Below are positions 7,733-16,814 of a DNA stretch of 43,690 nt, in pieces. The notes beneath the pieces are model-generated. The model made no database searches, was not told the DNA's origin, and worked only from the letters and a program-made list of their open reading frames with translations. This stretch comes from Xanthobacteraceae bacterium (lineage in GTDB: Bacteria; Pseudomonadota; Alphaproteobacteria; Rhizobiales; Xanthobacteraceae), in NCBI GenBank assembly GCA_030037645.1, contig JASHQI010000258.1, positions 1 through 43,690 of the forward strand. The letters run 5' to 3'. A program made the position numbers and the translations under genes. How positions within the stretch are numbered: position 1 is the stretch's first letter; each line of letters begins with the position of its first letter.

Positions 7733-8767
7733 CTACAGGTCCAAGGTTGATGGGACAAAGAGTTCCTCCAGCGCAAATCGACGCGTCGTCAGACCCTGTT
7801 CGAATGCATAATCGAGGAATGTCTCGACCGTCTTGCCATCCTCGTGCAGAGAATACTTCCAAGGGTCGCGTGGATGAGCGACGTCACCCATGAATGCGAT
7901 GTGTGCATCCGGTGCAAGTCCTTCGATCCATTCACGCTCCTCCTGGGCCAGTACATAGCGGATGGGACGAGCCGGATCAGCCGCGGCCGCCGCCTTGGCG
8001 CGGACAAAGGCGGCATGCAGTTCCTGCGGCAGATCGGGAAAACGTTCGCTGAGCGACCGCTGCATCACAATTGTATGCATGATCGGAAATATTCCAGTAC
8101 GCCGGTAATAGTCGATTTCTACAACGGCCGAGTGCTCGAACAGCGGATGCACGGCAGTCGAGCGATCGCGTAGTGGACCGATATCGAAAGCTTCGATCGT
8201 GGCATCCAATTCGCCGCGCAGCAGCAGGTTCTCAAGCGGCTCGCCGGCCGGAACAAGCGTGACGCTCACGCGATCGCGGATCTGGTCGCGCAGCGGCGTG
8301 TCCACTTGCACGACCCAACGTATTCGCTCGAGCGGCAGGCCGTATTCGTGCGCCAACAGGCCGCGCGCCCAGATGCCTGCGGAGAGCGAAAAGCGGCGGA
8401 CACCGATTCTTTTGCCGATCAGATGCTGCGGAGATTGAATTCGTGCATTCGTTCTGCAGACGATGGCGCTGTGCCGGAAGCGGCGATAGTGGAATACCGG
8501 AATGGCGACCAGATCGTGCCCACGGGCGCGGGCTGCGACGAGTGGCGCAAGACCCATCTCGCAGACGTCAAAGGCGCGCTGCTCAACCATTAGGATGTTG
8601 CGGCGCGCCTGATAATCCTCGAGCAAACCGGAGGGCGGAAACGGATCCGGCACGACAGTGAGTGCGTAATCGCCGCCGGGCGCAATGCTGCCATCGAGGA
8701 TGGGCATGGTCCGGACGAATGAACCACAGGACAGACGCAGCGCCGTTTTCGATTTGACACTGTTCAT
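7733..8767 (-). CDS. 4,5-dihydroxyphthalate decarboxylase-like protein (binding-protein fold), copy 1
   Basis: A 344-residue protein without signal peptide. It matches the family annotated as 4,5-dihydroxyphthalate decarboxylase, whose fold is that of periplasmic binding proteins: FDVCEMGLAPLVAARARG, then FHYRRFRHSAIVCRTNARIQSPQHLIGKRIGV, then AGIWARGLLAHEYGL and FPIMHTIVMQRSL. The region YYRRTGIFPIMHTIV recurs nearly unchanged in the second copy at 30809-31813. It is the last gene of an operon with a flavoprotein (31 bp gap) and a TctC binding protein. Known members decarboxylate an aromatic ortho-dihydroxy acid. Whether this one is an enzyme or a cytoplasmic binding protein cannot be told from sequence. 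Confidence 0.72.
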   Translation of the reverse strand: MNSVKSKTALRLSCGSFVRTMPILDGSIAPGGDYALTVVPDPFPPSGLLEDYQARRNILMVEQRAFDVCEMGLAPLVAARARGHDLVAIPVFHYRRFRHSAIVCRTNARIQSPQHLIGKRIGVRRFSLSAGIWARGLLAHEYGLPLERIRWVVQVDTPLRDQIRDRVSVTLVPAGEPLENLLLRGELDATIEAFDIGPLRDRSTAVHPLFEHSAVVEIDYYRRTGIFPIMHTIVMQRSLSERFPDLPQELHAAFVRAKAAAAADPARPIRYVLAQEEREWIEGLAPDAHIAFMGDVAHPRDPWKYSLHEDGKTVETFLDYAFEQGLTTRRFALEELFVPSTLDL

Positions 8768-8798
8768 GCGTCGCGCTTCGCGGTACGTGCGGCCGTAT

Positions 8799-10364
8799 TC
8801 AATCCCAGGCCCGCAAGGCCGCCGCTTCGGTGCCAGCGATTTTTCCGGTTACCAGGCATTCGGCCAAATTGCCTCCGGAAAGGTAGAGAAAGCCGAACGC
8901 GCTTCCCAGTTCGCCGGCGGCGTAAAGCCGCGGGATCGTTTCGCCGAAAACGTTCATGATCTGCTGATGCGCGTTGTGTACCGGGCCGCCCTGAGTATTG
9001 GAAACCACGGGCCAAATCTCGCCGACGTAGAACGGCGGGGTGTCGAGTCTGGTCATCGTCCCCGGCGGACGGCCGAAATCGCTATCGCAGTTTTGCGCAC
9101 ATAGTTCGTTCCAGCGATCCAGCGTCGCGCGCAACACTAGCGGCTGTGTGTGAAGGATATTCGCCAGCTCGTCGATGGAATTGGCTTTCTTGATGATGCC
9201 GAGCTCCACTTCACGGAGGTTGTCGAGACTCCAGGAAAACGCCAATCCGCGCTGGTTATAAGTCGGGGCGCCGATCTGATACATTTTCCGGCCGTTCTCG
9301 TCATAAATCAGATATGAGGGAATGCGCGGAAACACCTGACGCACGGTATCGAAATGCTCCATCGGCCGGTGTGTGGTATCCTGCGTGTACGGCGTGGATT
9401 CGTTCATGTAGCGTCGGCCTGTCTGGTCGACGACAATCCAGCACATCGGAACGGCGACGTTGCGTTCCTCACCTGGAAACCAGTCGGGAAGCCGTTTGAC
9501 ACGAATGGCGACTGGGTAGCGTGTATCCGGGTGCTTGAATCCGTACGAGCCGTGATAGTGCCACATGTGCCACAGATCGGCCCCGAGATCCTGCGCCATG
9601 CGGATGCCGTCGCCGGTGTTTGCGGTCGATGTAGCGGTCAGCACGGGCGCTTTTTCCCAGAATTGACGTTTCATCCCCTCGTTGGCTTCAAAACCGCCGC
9701 ATGCAAGCACTACGCCGCGCCTCGCCTTGACGGCGAGCGCGCCACCATCCTTGGTCCGAAACGACACGCCCAGCACTTCCCGGTGGCCGTTCGCAATCAG
9801 TCGCTCCGCCGCCAGCTCGTAGCGAACTTCGATCGCATCGCGACGGCGGGCAACGTTGTCTTCAAGCACTTTGAACATCCGCCAGCCGTTTGCCGAAGGG
9901 CGGGCCATCACGTGCGGATAGGTTGTTTCCAGATCATCGCATCCTGGAACGTGCGTGACCTTGCTGTCGAGGAAAGCCTCGACTCCGGGAAAAGGATAAT
10001 TGCCCCGCATTTCCTTGATATCGACCGTGGCATTGCTCGTGGCAGCGAGCGTTTTGACCTCATCCTCCATGTGCGCCATGCCGTCGGCGAGTGCGCGCAG
10101 CACATCCTCCGGCGTTCGCCCGGCATTGGTTGCCTTGAGATAGGCGAAAACACCATCGGCATTGCGCGTGCCGCGCATCGAGCCGCCGGAACAGATGGAG
10201 ATGCCGCCAGGTGTGGGAGCTTTTTCCGCGAGTAAAACGGTGGCGCCTTGGTCGGCGGCGGCGATCGCGGCGCGCGCCCCGGCAAAACCGTATCCCACGA
10301 CGACCACGTCATAGCTCTGATCAAAAGCGGACATATCGCCCGCGAGCGGGACACTTGCGTTCAT
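8799..10364 (-). CDS. FAD-dependent reductase/dehydrogenase (fumarate reductase flavoprotein type)
   Basis: A 521-residue flavoprotein. The dinucleotide-binding motif GYGFAG is at residues 24-29, followed by LLAEKAPTPGGISICSGG, which binds FAD. The C-terminal end (GGPVHNAHQQI, LYAAGELGSAFGFLYLSGGN) is typical of the fumarate reductase / urocanate reductase / ketosteroid dehydrogenase superfamily. These enzymes add or remove hydrogens across a C=C bond next to a carbonyl or carboxylate. The start at 10364 has AAGGA five bases upstream. It sits between the TctC gene and the decarboxylase-like gene on one strand. In this context a role in reducing a (hetero)aromatic or enoate intermediate is an inference. 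Confidence 0.8.
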   Translation of the reverse strand: MNASVPLAGDMSAFDQSYDVVVVGYGFAGARAAIAAADQGATVLLAEKAPTPGGISICSGGSMRGTRNADGVFAYLKATNAGRTPEDVLRALADGMAHMEDEVKTLAATSNATVDIKEMRGNYPFPGVEAFLDSKVTHVPGCDDLETTYPHVMARPSANGWRMFKVLEDNVARRRDAIEVRYELAAERLIANGHREVLGVSFRTKDGGALAVKARRGVVLACGGFEANEGMKRQFWEKAPVLTATSTANTGDGIRMAQDLGADLWHMWHYHGSYGFKHPDTRYPVAIRVKRLPDWFPGEERNVAVPMCWIVVDQTGRRYMNESTPYTQDTTHRPMEHFDTVRQVFPRIPSYLIYDENGRKMYQIGAPTYNQRGLAFSWSLDNLREVELGIIKKANSIDELANILHTQPLVLRATLDRWNELCAQNCDSDFGRPPGTMTRLDTPPFYVGEIWPVVSNTQGGPVHNAHQQIMNVFGETIPRLYAAGELGSAFGFLYLSGGNLAECLVTGKIAGTEAAALRAWD

Positions 10365-10408
10365 GATGGTCCTTGACTGTTGCGGCTTGTGGCACAGCGC
10401 CGAGCGGG

Positions 10409-11389
10409 TCAAAGCTCTTCGGAAATATTGCTCTTTGTCGCCAAGTCCTTCCACAGTGCCAATTTGGACGTGATCTCTTTCTGGAAGTCGGCGGTGGTGT
10501 TGCCGACGATGATGAGATTGAGATTGTGCATTGCGGTGCGCACCGGCGGCGAAGCGAGGATCGCGCGTATCGCCTGATTGAGAGTTTTGATGATCTGGGG
10601 CGACGTCTCGGCCGGCGCCCAGATGCCGTGCCAGCCCGACACATCAATGCCCGGAATGCCGACTTCAGCGAGGGTCGGCACGTCCGGAAAGATCGGCACA
10701 CGATGCGGCACGGTGGTTGCGAGTACGCGGATGGACCCCGAGCGCGCATTGGTGATCACGGGTCCGGCGCCCGAGATCGCAAACAGCACCTCGCCGCCCA
10801 TGACTGCAAGCGTCATGGCGCCGGCGTCTCGGTAAGGCACGCGGGTCGCTTTGATGCCGGCTTTTAGCAGGAACAGCTCGGTCGTGACCCAAAACAGCGC
10901 GGAGCCGGAAGAATAGTTGGCCTTTTCCGGATGCGCTTTGATGGCGGCGATCAAGTCCGGCACCGTCTTAATCGGTGAATCGCCCTTGACGATGACGAAC
11001 AATGGGACGGTGGCGATTTCGGCGACGGGCATGAAGTCGCGCTCGGCGTCGTAGGGCAACTTTTTGTAGATGGCGGGCCCGATGACCATGTCGACCGAGC
11101 TCAACAGCAGCGTATAACCGTCGGGCGCCTGGTGCGACGCGTATTCGGTTCCGACAATCGCGCCGGCCCCCGGCTTGTTGATGACCACGACCGACTGCTT
11201 AAGGTATTTGCCTAGGCCCGGAGCGATGATCCGCGCCGTGGTATCGACGCCGCTGCCGGCCCCGTAAGGAACGACGAGCGTTATAGTGCGGGATGGATAA
11301 CCTTCCGCCAGTGCTGAACGCGCTACCAGCCCTGCCGCCGCGGCGATCGGTCCGGCAACAATGAGGCGGCGAGTGTATTTTGCCGGCAT
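10409..11389 (-). CDS. tctC: TctC/Bug-type solute-binding protein, copy 1
   Basis: A 326-residue periplasmic binding protein of the tripartite tricarboxylate transporter family. The export signal has a twin-arginine-like start (KYTRRLIVAGPIAAAAG) ending near ALAEG. The mature start YPSRTITLVVPYGAGSGVDTTAR is the classic Bug signature, followed by VINKPGAGAIVGTEY. The ATG at 11389 is preferred over one at 11401 because GGAGAAG is placed 3-9 bases upstream. No TctA/TctB permease is next to it; the only one in the window is the fused gene at 33038-35083, which may serve both TctC copies. First gene of the operon leading to the flavoprotein. Confidence 0.87.
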   Translation of the reverse strand: MPAKYTRRLIVAGPIAAAAGLVARSALAEGYPSRTITLVVPYGAGSGVDTTARIIAPGLGKYLKQSVVVINKPGAGAIVGTEYASHQAPDGYTLLLSSVDMVIGPAIYKKLPYDAERDFMPVAEIATVPLFVIVKGDSPIKTVPDLIAAIKAHPEKANYSSGSALFWVTTELFLLKAGIKATRVPYRDAGAMTLAVMGGEVLFAISGAGPVITNARSGSIRVLATTVPHRVPIFPDVPTLAEVGIPGIDVSGWHGIWAPAETSPQIIKTLNQAIRAILASPPVRTAMHNLNLIIVGNTTADFQKEITSKLALWKDLATKSNISEEL

Positions 11390-11542
11390 AGACTTCTCCA
11401 TTTCATTTCGTATTTGCAGTTGCTGGTCATTGGACGGTGCGTGGGAGCGAAACTTAGATCGGTGGGACACAATGAGGAATGTTACTTGAGAGCAAGTGCC
11501 TGCGCCAGCACGGTTGCCGCCGCCCTGAAAATTAAGTAATTC

Positions 11543-11556
11543 AGATAACTAAGTTC
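11543..11556 (+). promoter_or_regulatory. Putative shared operator, site F (tctC copy 1)
   Basis: AGATAACTAAGTTC matches the recurring island motif AAATAGCTAAGTTA at 11 of 14 positions. It lies 154 bp before the TctC start, in the gap that should contain the promoter of the tctC-flavoprotein-decarboxylase operon. Function is inferred from recurrence only. Confidence 0.4.
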
Positions 11557-11649
11557 CGCGTGGTTTGCAGAATGATAATATTTTCAACGTGCTGGGCTGG
11601 GCGCCTGAAAAAATTCGCGCGCGCGATTGCGTGCCCGGCTTGTTCAGCT

Positions 11650-12060
11650 AGCCCGCTGTTGTGGCGTGATTCGCGCCGGGGGGCGGAGAAGCTTGATGCA
11701 CAGGGGCAGGTCGGTTTGGGAGCAAACATGCACTGGCTGGTCGAGGCCAAAAGATCGCTCCCACATCCCAGTGATCGACAGTCAAGGGACGGGAGGATGC
11801 GACGTTCAGTCGGAATGACTTCGCATTCGATATTGAGCAGAACGTATACACCGGCCCCGCCGAAAGGGTCCTCACAACGACTGGCAAGCTGGTCCACGAT
11901 AGGGAGACACTTCTCAAGACCGCCAGCATACGCGATTGCCGCAACTGTCTGTCATTCTTGAACGGTTCGGCCAAGATGGTCAGTACGCAACATCGCAGCG
12001 CGACCATGGTGCTGACCGTTAGGCGATTCTTTCGGCTGACCAGCGGGAGAAGTTATCGGT
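11650..12060 (+). pseudogene. Degenerate IS1182-type transposase fragment
   Basis: Pieces of a DDE transposase can be read on the plus strand in three different frames. EKLDAQGQVGLGANMHWLVEAK appears in one frame near 11688-11752. SHIPVIDSQ follows in a second near 11760-11786. FSRNDFAFDIEQNVYTGP and VLTTTGKLVHDRETLL, then IRDCRNC, follow in a third from 11805. The order and wording match the part of IS1182-family transposases that reads roughly HIPVxDKxxRxDGxFSRxDFxYD. At least two frameshifts separate the pieces, and both ends are missing, so it is a dead remnant. It occupies most of the gap between tctC and the YeiH gene and marks past transposition. Confidence 0.65.
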
Positions 12061-12098
12061 ACACACAGCCCAAAGCGAAGGACAAAGCATCGGAACGG

Positions 12099-13112
12099 CT
12101 AGGCAATCTTCATCACAACAATGAGTGCATAGCTCATGATACCAAGGGCGATCAGTGAAACGGTCACCGCAAACGCCACGCGGATGCCAGTTCGTGCGAC
12201 AACGCGCACATCGACACCAAGGCCGAGTGCTGCCATGGCAACAGTTGTAAGAAACGCCGTGGCCCGCGTGAGTGTCGGCAGCGCCGCTGCGGGGATGACG
12301 CCCAGCGAGCGCAGAATCATCAATCCTAAAAAGCCAACGATAAACCACGGCACAATTTCGTGCAGCGCCAAGCGGCACCTATTGGCCTTCAGGTGCGCCG
12401 GACGCAAGCTTCCGCAAAAGAGCGACAAGCCGAGCACGACCGGGCCGAGCATCAACACGCGCACGAGCTTGATCACAGTGCCCGCTTGGCTGCTTATGGC
12501 ACCGACGGGTACTGTCGCCGCCAGAACCTGCGGCACTGCATAGACGGTCAGCCCGGCAAGCACGCCGTATTGGATCAACGATAGATGCAGGAGCGAAGCA
12601 AAAAGAGGCAGAATGAGAACAACGACAACGCCGAGCGCTGCTGTGAAGGAAATCGAAGAGGCAACGTCGTCGCCATCGGCACCAATCACTGGCGCCACTG
12701 CTGCAATCGCCGAATTTCCGCAAATCGAATTGCCGCAAGCGATCAGAACACACAGCCGCGGTGGGAGCCCAAGTAAGCGGGAGATGACATAGCTGACGCC
12801 GATAGCGATCGAAACGACTGCAGCAATGCCGAAGATCAAAGTCGCCCCGAGCGATGTTATAGTACCGGTACTCACCGAGGCGCCAAGAATGACGATTGCG
12901 CATTCGAGTATGAATTTCGCGCTGACATGTATACCGGGATTCCAGAGGGGTCCAGGTTTCCAAACCGTGCGGATGGCAACACCAATGAGGATCGCCAGCA
13001 CGAGTGCTTCGAGATAGGCTTGTCTGAGGAAATGGGTTTCGACTGCTTCAAGTAGTTTTGCGCCGATTGTGATCCCGCCGCAGAGAAGAATACCTGGCAA
13101 AAGGCGCTGCAT
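12099..13112 (-). CDS. YeiH-family putative anion/sulfate exporter
   Basis: About 337 residues with roughly ten membrane segments. The family signature ACGNSICGNSAIAAVAPVI is present, as is the preceding NPGIHVSAKFILECAIVILGASV and the C-terminal TTVAMAALGLGVDVR. These define the YeiH/YadS (PF03601) family; members are annotated as putative sulfate exporters and some are linked to efflux of sulfonate- or taurine-derived sulfite. The ATG at 13112 is chosen because the family's first hydrophobic segment begins there; the frame is open further upstream. Which anion is moved is unknown. Between an IS remnant and a repeat element, it is not obviously part of the catabolic operons. Confidence 0.82.
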   Translation of the reverse strand: MQRLLPGILLCGGITIGAKLLEAVETHFLRQAYLEALVLAILIGVAIRTVWKPGPLWNPGIHVSAKFILECAIVILGASVSTGTITSLGATLIFGIAAVVSIAIGVSYVISRLLGLPPRLCVLIACGNSICGNSAIAAVAPVIGADGDDVASSISFTAALGVVVVLILPLFASLLHLSLIQYGVLAGLTVYAVPQVLAATVPVGAISSQAGTVIKLVRVLMLGPVVLGLSLFCGSLRPAHLKANRCRLALHEIVPWFIVGFLGLMILRSLGVIPAAALPTLTRATAFLTTVAMAALGLGVDVRVVARTGIRVAFAVTVSLIALGIMSYALIVVMKIA

Positions 13113-13270
13113 CAGTGAAGCTTTCAGCGAGATTGGTAAGGCCCGTCGCAACTGCCGCGTATGAAGCAGCTGAACTCGCAACCCAGACCGCGGCCGCACG
13201 ATTTAGATCCTTCTCCGCAAAACCTGAGTGCGGTTGGGACGCCAAACCGGTTCGAACGCAGCACGCGCCG

Positions 13271-13344
13271 GAGCATGATCCGGAAAAAGCCTGCCTCCGA
13301 CTTGATCCGAGCGTGGACACCGATTTTTGGAAAGGATCGTGCTC
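13271..13344. repeat. Bradyrhizobium-type intergenic repeat, copy 1
   Basis: GAGCATGATCC at 13271 and GGATCGTGCTC ending at 13344 are near-perfect inverted arms. Between them lie CGGAAAAAGCC and GATTTTTGGAAAGG, which also partly pair. The same GAGCATGATC / CGGAAA wording recurs at 36914-36986 and 41468-41530. From general knowledge, repeats starting GCATGATCCGGAAAA are common between genes in this group. Confidence 0.65.
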
Positions 13345-13399
13345 CATCAAAATGCCAGAGGACAAAATCGATTCAACTTCAACTTGGAAAGATTGTGCT

Positions 13400-14602
13400 C
13401 TAGCTGAACTGCTGCGACGTCGTAAACGTTTCGGGGATCCTGCTTTTGACGACCTTCGGGGCGCGGATCGGCGGCGGCGTGTTGCGGCTGCGGCCGATGA
13501 AGCGCGGAATGCCTTCGGTAAAAGCAGCGACTAGCGACCAGACATCGCCGTGCTTGATCGCTTCTAGGCAGGTCTTCTGGGAGCCGCCCATCGGCGCGTC
13601 CACCAGCAGCAGATCAGCGATCTTGCCGGACTTGAGAAAGCCGCTGTCCAGCCCGTAGACCCGTGCAGCGTTGCCGGTCGCGGCGGCGATCATCCATTCC
13701 GCAGGATAATCGGTGAGCGTCGCCATCTCGGTGATCGATTTGATCATGCCGAGCGGCATCATGCCAGTGCCGGTCGGGGTGTCAGTTGCGATCAACAGCC
13801 GGTCAAAGGCGTTGTTAGCGACCGCGAGATTGACGCACATCACGGCGGTCCGGATGTTGCCGGCCTGACAGATTTGCAGCGCGATGTCGCTTTCCTTGAC
13901 GACGCGCTCGAAATCCTCGTCCGGCATGGCGATGGGGCCGCCGTTGACGTGAAATGACACATGCGGTCGCATCGCCAGGAGATGGTCGCCGTTGATGGAG
14001 TTGGCGAGCGAGATCGACGCGCCGCCGGTATGGACGTTGACAATCAGGCCTGCGTCCCGGGCGGCGCGGACCAACGGCACGTAATCGTACGGCGTCTTCA
14101 CCGCGCCGAATCCGGCTTTGGCCAGCCAGACGCCATGCCCGCGCAGCTCGACGAAGTCCTCAGGCTGCAACGTCGGCTCGAGGATGACCGACCCGCCATG
14201 CACGCGCACGCCGCCGGGCCGATAGTTTTCGAAACATTTGTGAGCGGCGATTGCCAGCGCCTTAACGCCGGCGCGATCCTTCGGCCGGCCGGCGACATGA
14301 ACTTCGCTCGCCGAGATGCAGCTTGTCGTGCCACCGTGAAGATAGCTCTGCAGGAATCCGACCGCCTGCTGCTTTGGCGTGTAGTCGCCAAACGAATTAT
14401 GGACGTGGCTGTCGATCAGCCCAGGACAGGCTGTCGTACCGTCAGCGTCAACGATCAGGTCGCAACTCTCGACCTCCTCCCTCTTCACCTGCCCAACCGC
14501 CGCGAAGCGACCATCGTCGATCACGACGCTGTCGCCGCCAACGAACGGTTCCCGCCAGTCGCCGCTGACAATCGTCGCGATGTTGAAGATTCCGATTCTC
14601 AT
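13400..14602 (-). CDS. Enamidase-like amidohydrolase
   Basis: A 400-residue metal-dependent hydrolase. Metal ligands fit the amidohydrolase pattern: His66-x-His68 (GLIDSHVHN), His191 (NVHTGG), His218 (SFHVNGGPIAM) and Asp274 (IATDTPTGTG). The wording GDYTPKQQ, ASEVHVAGRPKD, VRVHGGSVILEP, EDFVELRGHGVWL and SRNTPPPIRAPKV closely follows what I recall of enamidase from nicotinate-fermenting Eubacterium barkeri. That enzyme opens 6-oxo-1,4,5,6-tetrahydronicotinate to formylglutarate and ammonia. It is on one strand with the PF06684 gene and ubiD, with short gaps. A role in opening a reduced, cyclic-amide ring is therefore likely; the exact substrate is not known. Confidence 0.8.
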   Translation of the reverse strand: MRIGIFNIATIVSGDWREPFVGGDSVVIDDGRFAAVGQVKREEVESCDLIVDADGTTACPGLIDSHVHNSFGDYTPKQQAVGFLQSYLHGGTTSCISASEVHVAGRPKDRAGVKALAIAAHKCFENYRPGGVRVHGGSVILEPTLQPEDFVELRGHGVWLAKAGFGAVKTPYDYVPLVRAARDAGLIVNVHTGGASISLANSINGDHLLAMRPHVSFHVNGGPIAMPDEDFERVVKESDIALQICQAGNIRTAVMCVNLAVANNAFDRLLIATDTPTGTGMMPLGMIKSITEMATLTDYPAEWMIAAATGNAARVYGLDSGFLKSGKIADLLLVDAPMGGSQKTCLEAIKHGDVWSLVAAFTEGIPRFIGRSRNTPPPIRAPKVVKSRIPETFTTSQQFS

Positions 14603-14626
14603 TTTTTGTGCTCTGGCTGGAAGAGG

Positions 14627-15199
14627 CTATTTCAGGCCGTCAATTCCGACGATCTTGTCGACGCTGTGCCCGCCGATGCGATGATTGAGGCGGCCGCCGC
14701 TGGTGAACACACAGGTGATCGCGATCTCGTCGGGCAGCGGCGCGTCCGGGATCATGATCGACATGCCGTCGTAGTGTGAACGCACCGTGAGCGCGTCTTT
14801 GTGGGCCAGAGGAATGTCGATGATGGTGCCGGGCACTCCACGCTTGGCCATATGACAGATCCAGGCCTTGCCGCCGCCGGCGGCGTCGCGCATGGTGTCG
14901 CCGAAAATGGTCGTCAGGACCGCCTCGGCATGCTCGATGGCGCCGTTGATGCCGACGACCGCACCCTTGCCGTAGCTGGTGATGCCTTGGTCGTGCATGT
15001 GCCCGGCGGCGATGGCACCGATCTTGGCGCCGATTACGCCGCTGGCCTCGATCAGCACCCCGAGATCCTCGACGTAGCGACCGGCGCAAGGGTTGTCGCA
15101 TACCGCAGTCACCGCAATCTTACGCAGCGGTAATTTGGCATCGCGGCCCTCATCGGCGAAGATATCTTCGATTGCGGTGACGATCTTTCGTATCTTCAC
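14627..15199 (-). CDS. PF06684 (DUF1185, 'amino acid synthesis') family protein
   Basis: A 190-residue protein. Conserved-looking segments are VTAVCDNPCAGRYVEDL near the N-terminus, AGHMHDQGITSYGKGAVVGINGAIEHA in the middle, and GKAWICHMAKRGVPGTIIDIPLAHKDALTVRSHYDGM later. These recall family PF06684, annotated as amino acid synthesis; known structures were described as a variant of the chorismate-mutase fold, but no reaction is established. Such genes are often found beside amidohydrolases and oxidoreductases. Here it sits 24 bp upstream of the enamidase-like gene and follows ubiD by 45 bp, so the three form one operon. A role on a ring-derived intermediate is inferred from place alone. Confidence 0.72.
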   Translation of the reverse strand: MKIRKIVTAIEDIFADEGRDAKLPLRKIAVTAVCDNPCAGRYVEDLGVLIEASGVIGAKIGAIAAGHMHDQGITSYGKGAVVGINGAIEHAEAVLTTIFGDTMRDAAGGGKAWICHMAKRGVPGTIIDIPLAHKDALTVRSHYDGMSIMIPDAPLPDEIAITCVFTSGGRLNHRIGGHSVDKIVGIDGLK

Positions 15200-15244
15200 G
15201 ACGTGCTCTCTCGGCTCATTGCTGCTGTGCGCGCGGCCGCCACC

Positions 15245-16537
15245 TCACGGATCGCTCCTGCGGCCCTGAAACGGCACCAGCGTCGGACGTTTATGGCGGA
15301 TATCGGTAAGATCGACCGTTGTGTCGATCCCGAGCTTGAGGTGATTCCACCATTCGTCGACGCAGGAATCTGAGATCACCTTCTTCTGGTCAAGGATGCG
15401 ATTGCTGACCGCCCACATCACGTCTTCGGCGCTGTCCACGTCGACGTCGCCGTTGACCACGATCACGCGGTTGATGCACTGGATCTTGAGGAATTCGTTC
15501 ATGATCTCCGGAATCCGCTCGCTTTTGTCGATGGCGATGACCGCAAGCCGCCCCAGCGCGTAATGCGGCACCGCGGTCCTGAGGATTTCCGGATAGCGGC
15601 GGCGGACGTCCTCGATCTGTGGTTTGAACCGGACAATCGTCAGCACGATCTGCTCGGTCGAGTCGGCTGGCATGATCGTCTCATAGACGAGATCGCGCCG
15701 ATGCGAGACACAGGTGATCTGCAGGCTCGGCTTCATCTGCGGCCGAGCGTAGGCGCCGGTCCAATCCCCAAACGGCCCTTCGGGCTCCAATTCCGTGGAC
15801 ACGATCCCCTCGATGACGAGTTCGGTCCCGGCCGGAACTTCGATGTCGACGGTCTGGCACTTGGCCATCGCCAGTTCCTTGCGGCCCTGCCCATCGGCCA
15901 GCGCGCAGGCGACATCTACCTCATCTTGCCGGTCAGGAATCCATTGCGCGCCTGCGACTATCATTTCGGTCGGCGCGCCGATGCAAATCGCCACTTCCAT
16001 GGGTTTGCCCGCCAACGCGATGTTTTCGTAATAGGCCTTGTTGTGAACCGATTTCGGATTGAAACCCAGCTTGCGCGGTCCCTTGACCATGTGGCGCATG
16101 AAAGAAATGTTGCGCCGGCCGGTCTGCGGGTCCTTCATAAAAAGCAGTCCCGACGTGATGTACGGTCCGGCGTCGAGCGAGTGATACTGAATCAGCGGCA
16201 GAATCTGGAGAATGTCGGGATCATTGTGCACGACTTCGAAGCACGGGGCGTCGGTCGTGGCAGCGGATTTCACCGGGTTCGCAACCGCGCTCTCGATTTT
16301 CGCCCAGAGCCCGCATTCGTCCGTGCCGATTGCCATCGCGTAACGTGCATAAGTGCCATACAGGTTGGCGACAATCGGAACCGCATGGCCACGGATGCGA
16401 CGGAACAGCATGGCCCGATTCTGTTTCGCCTCCTCCGCCTTGATCATCAAAGGAATCTGATCGCGGGCCACCTCGAAATCGACGATTGCCAGACTGCCGG
16501 CCCGTTCAAGTTCTGTGATGAAGTCACGAACGCGCAC
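15245..16537 (-). CDS. ubiD: UbiD-family prenylated-FMN decarboxylase, copy 1
   Basis: A 430-residue decarboxylase of the UbiD superfamily, which uses prenylated FMN made by UbiX to remove or add CO2 on aromatic or alpha,beta-unsaturated acids. The expected active-site residues are present: Arg148 (SFMRHM) and the EGPFG segment with Glu253 followed five residues later by Asp258, where many members have Glu. Family strands such as FEVVHNDPD, DAGPYITSGLLFMKDPQTG and EVDVACAL are clear. It heads the ubiD-PF06684-enamidase operon and is divergent from coxDE. No UbiX gene is in the window. A second, clearly different UbiD is at 35169-36587. Confidence 0.87.
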   Translation of the reverse strand: MRVRDFITELERAGSLAIVDFEVARDQIPLMIKAEEAKQNRAMLFRRIRGHAVPIVANLYGTYARYAMAIGTDECGLWAKIESAVANPVKSAATTDAPCFEVVHNDPDILQILPLIQYHSLDAGPYITSGLLFMKDPQTGRRNISFMRHMVKGPRKLGFNPKSVHNKAYYENIALAGKPMEVAICIGAPTEMIVAGAQWIPDRQDEVDVACALADGQGRKELAMAKCQTVDIEVPAGTELVIEGIVSTELEPEGPFGDWTGAYARPQMKPSLQITCVSHRRDLVYETIMPADSTEQIVLTIVRFKPQIEDVRRRYPEILRTAVPHYALGRLAVIAIDKSERIPEIMNEFLKIQCINRVIVVNGDVDVDSAEDVMWAVSNRILDQKKVISDSCVDEWWNHLKLGIDTTVDLTDIRHKRPTLVPFQGRRSDP

Positions 16538-16716
16538 TTTGAACCTGCTGCTTATTTGCGGATGGATTGCTAGAGTCAGCGAATGCAGATTGCCGATCCT
16601 GTGCGCCGCGCGTCGCGCCCTTTGCGACGCTGCGGCGCGAAGCGAGCGAGGAGGTTATGGATGAAGGCGTTCGACTCCGCATGGAGGAGCATTGAATAAT
16701 GGCGACAGATTTTCTA

Positions 16717-16730
16717 AAATAGCTATATTA
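16717..16730 (+). promoter_or_regulatory. Putative shared operator, site A (ubiD / coxD divergent region)
   Basis: AAATAGCTATATTA matches the island motif AAATAGCTAAGTTA at 12 of 14 positions and contains the palindrome ATAGCTAT. It lies between the divergent ubiD (starting 16537) and coxD (starting 16815), 180 and 85 bp away, so it could control either or both. The surrounding DNA is strikingly AT-rich for this window. Confidence 0.45.
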
Positions 16731-16814
16731 CGAAGCTGTGTAAACTCTTTTTGCCTCAGGTAGCGGCGGCGCCGTCTCAAGGCTGCGGCGCGTGTACTGG
16801 AGAACCCGGTGAGA

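Noticed and set aside
15563-16573. Long plus-strand open frame opposite ubiD copy 1
   Set aside because: It has no recognisable motif and is the complement of a well-supported UbiD protein.
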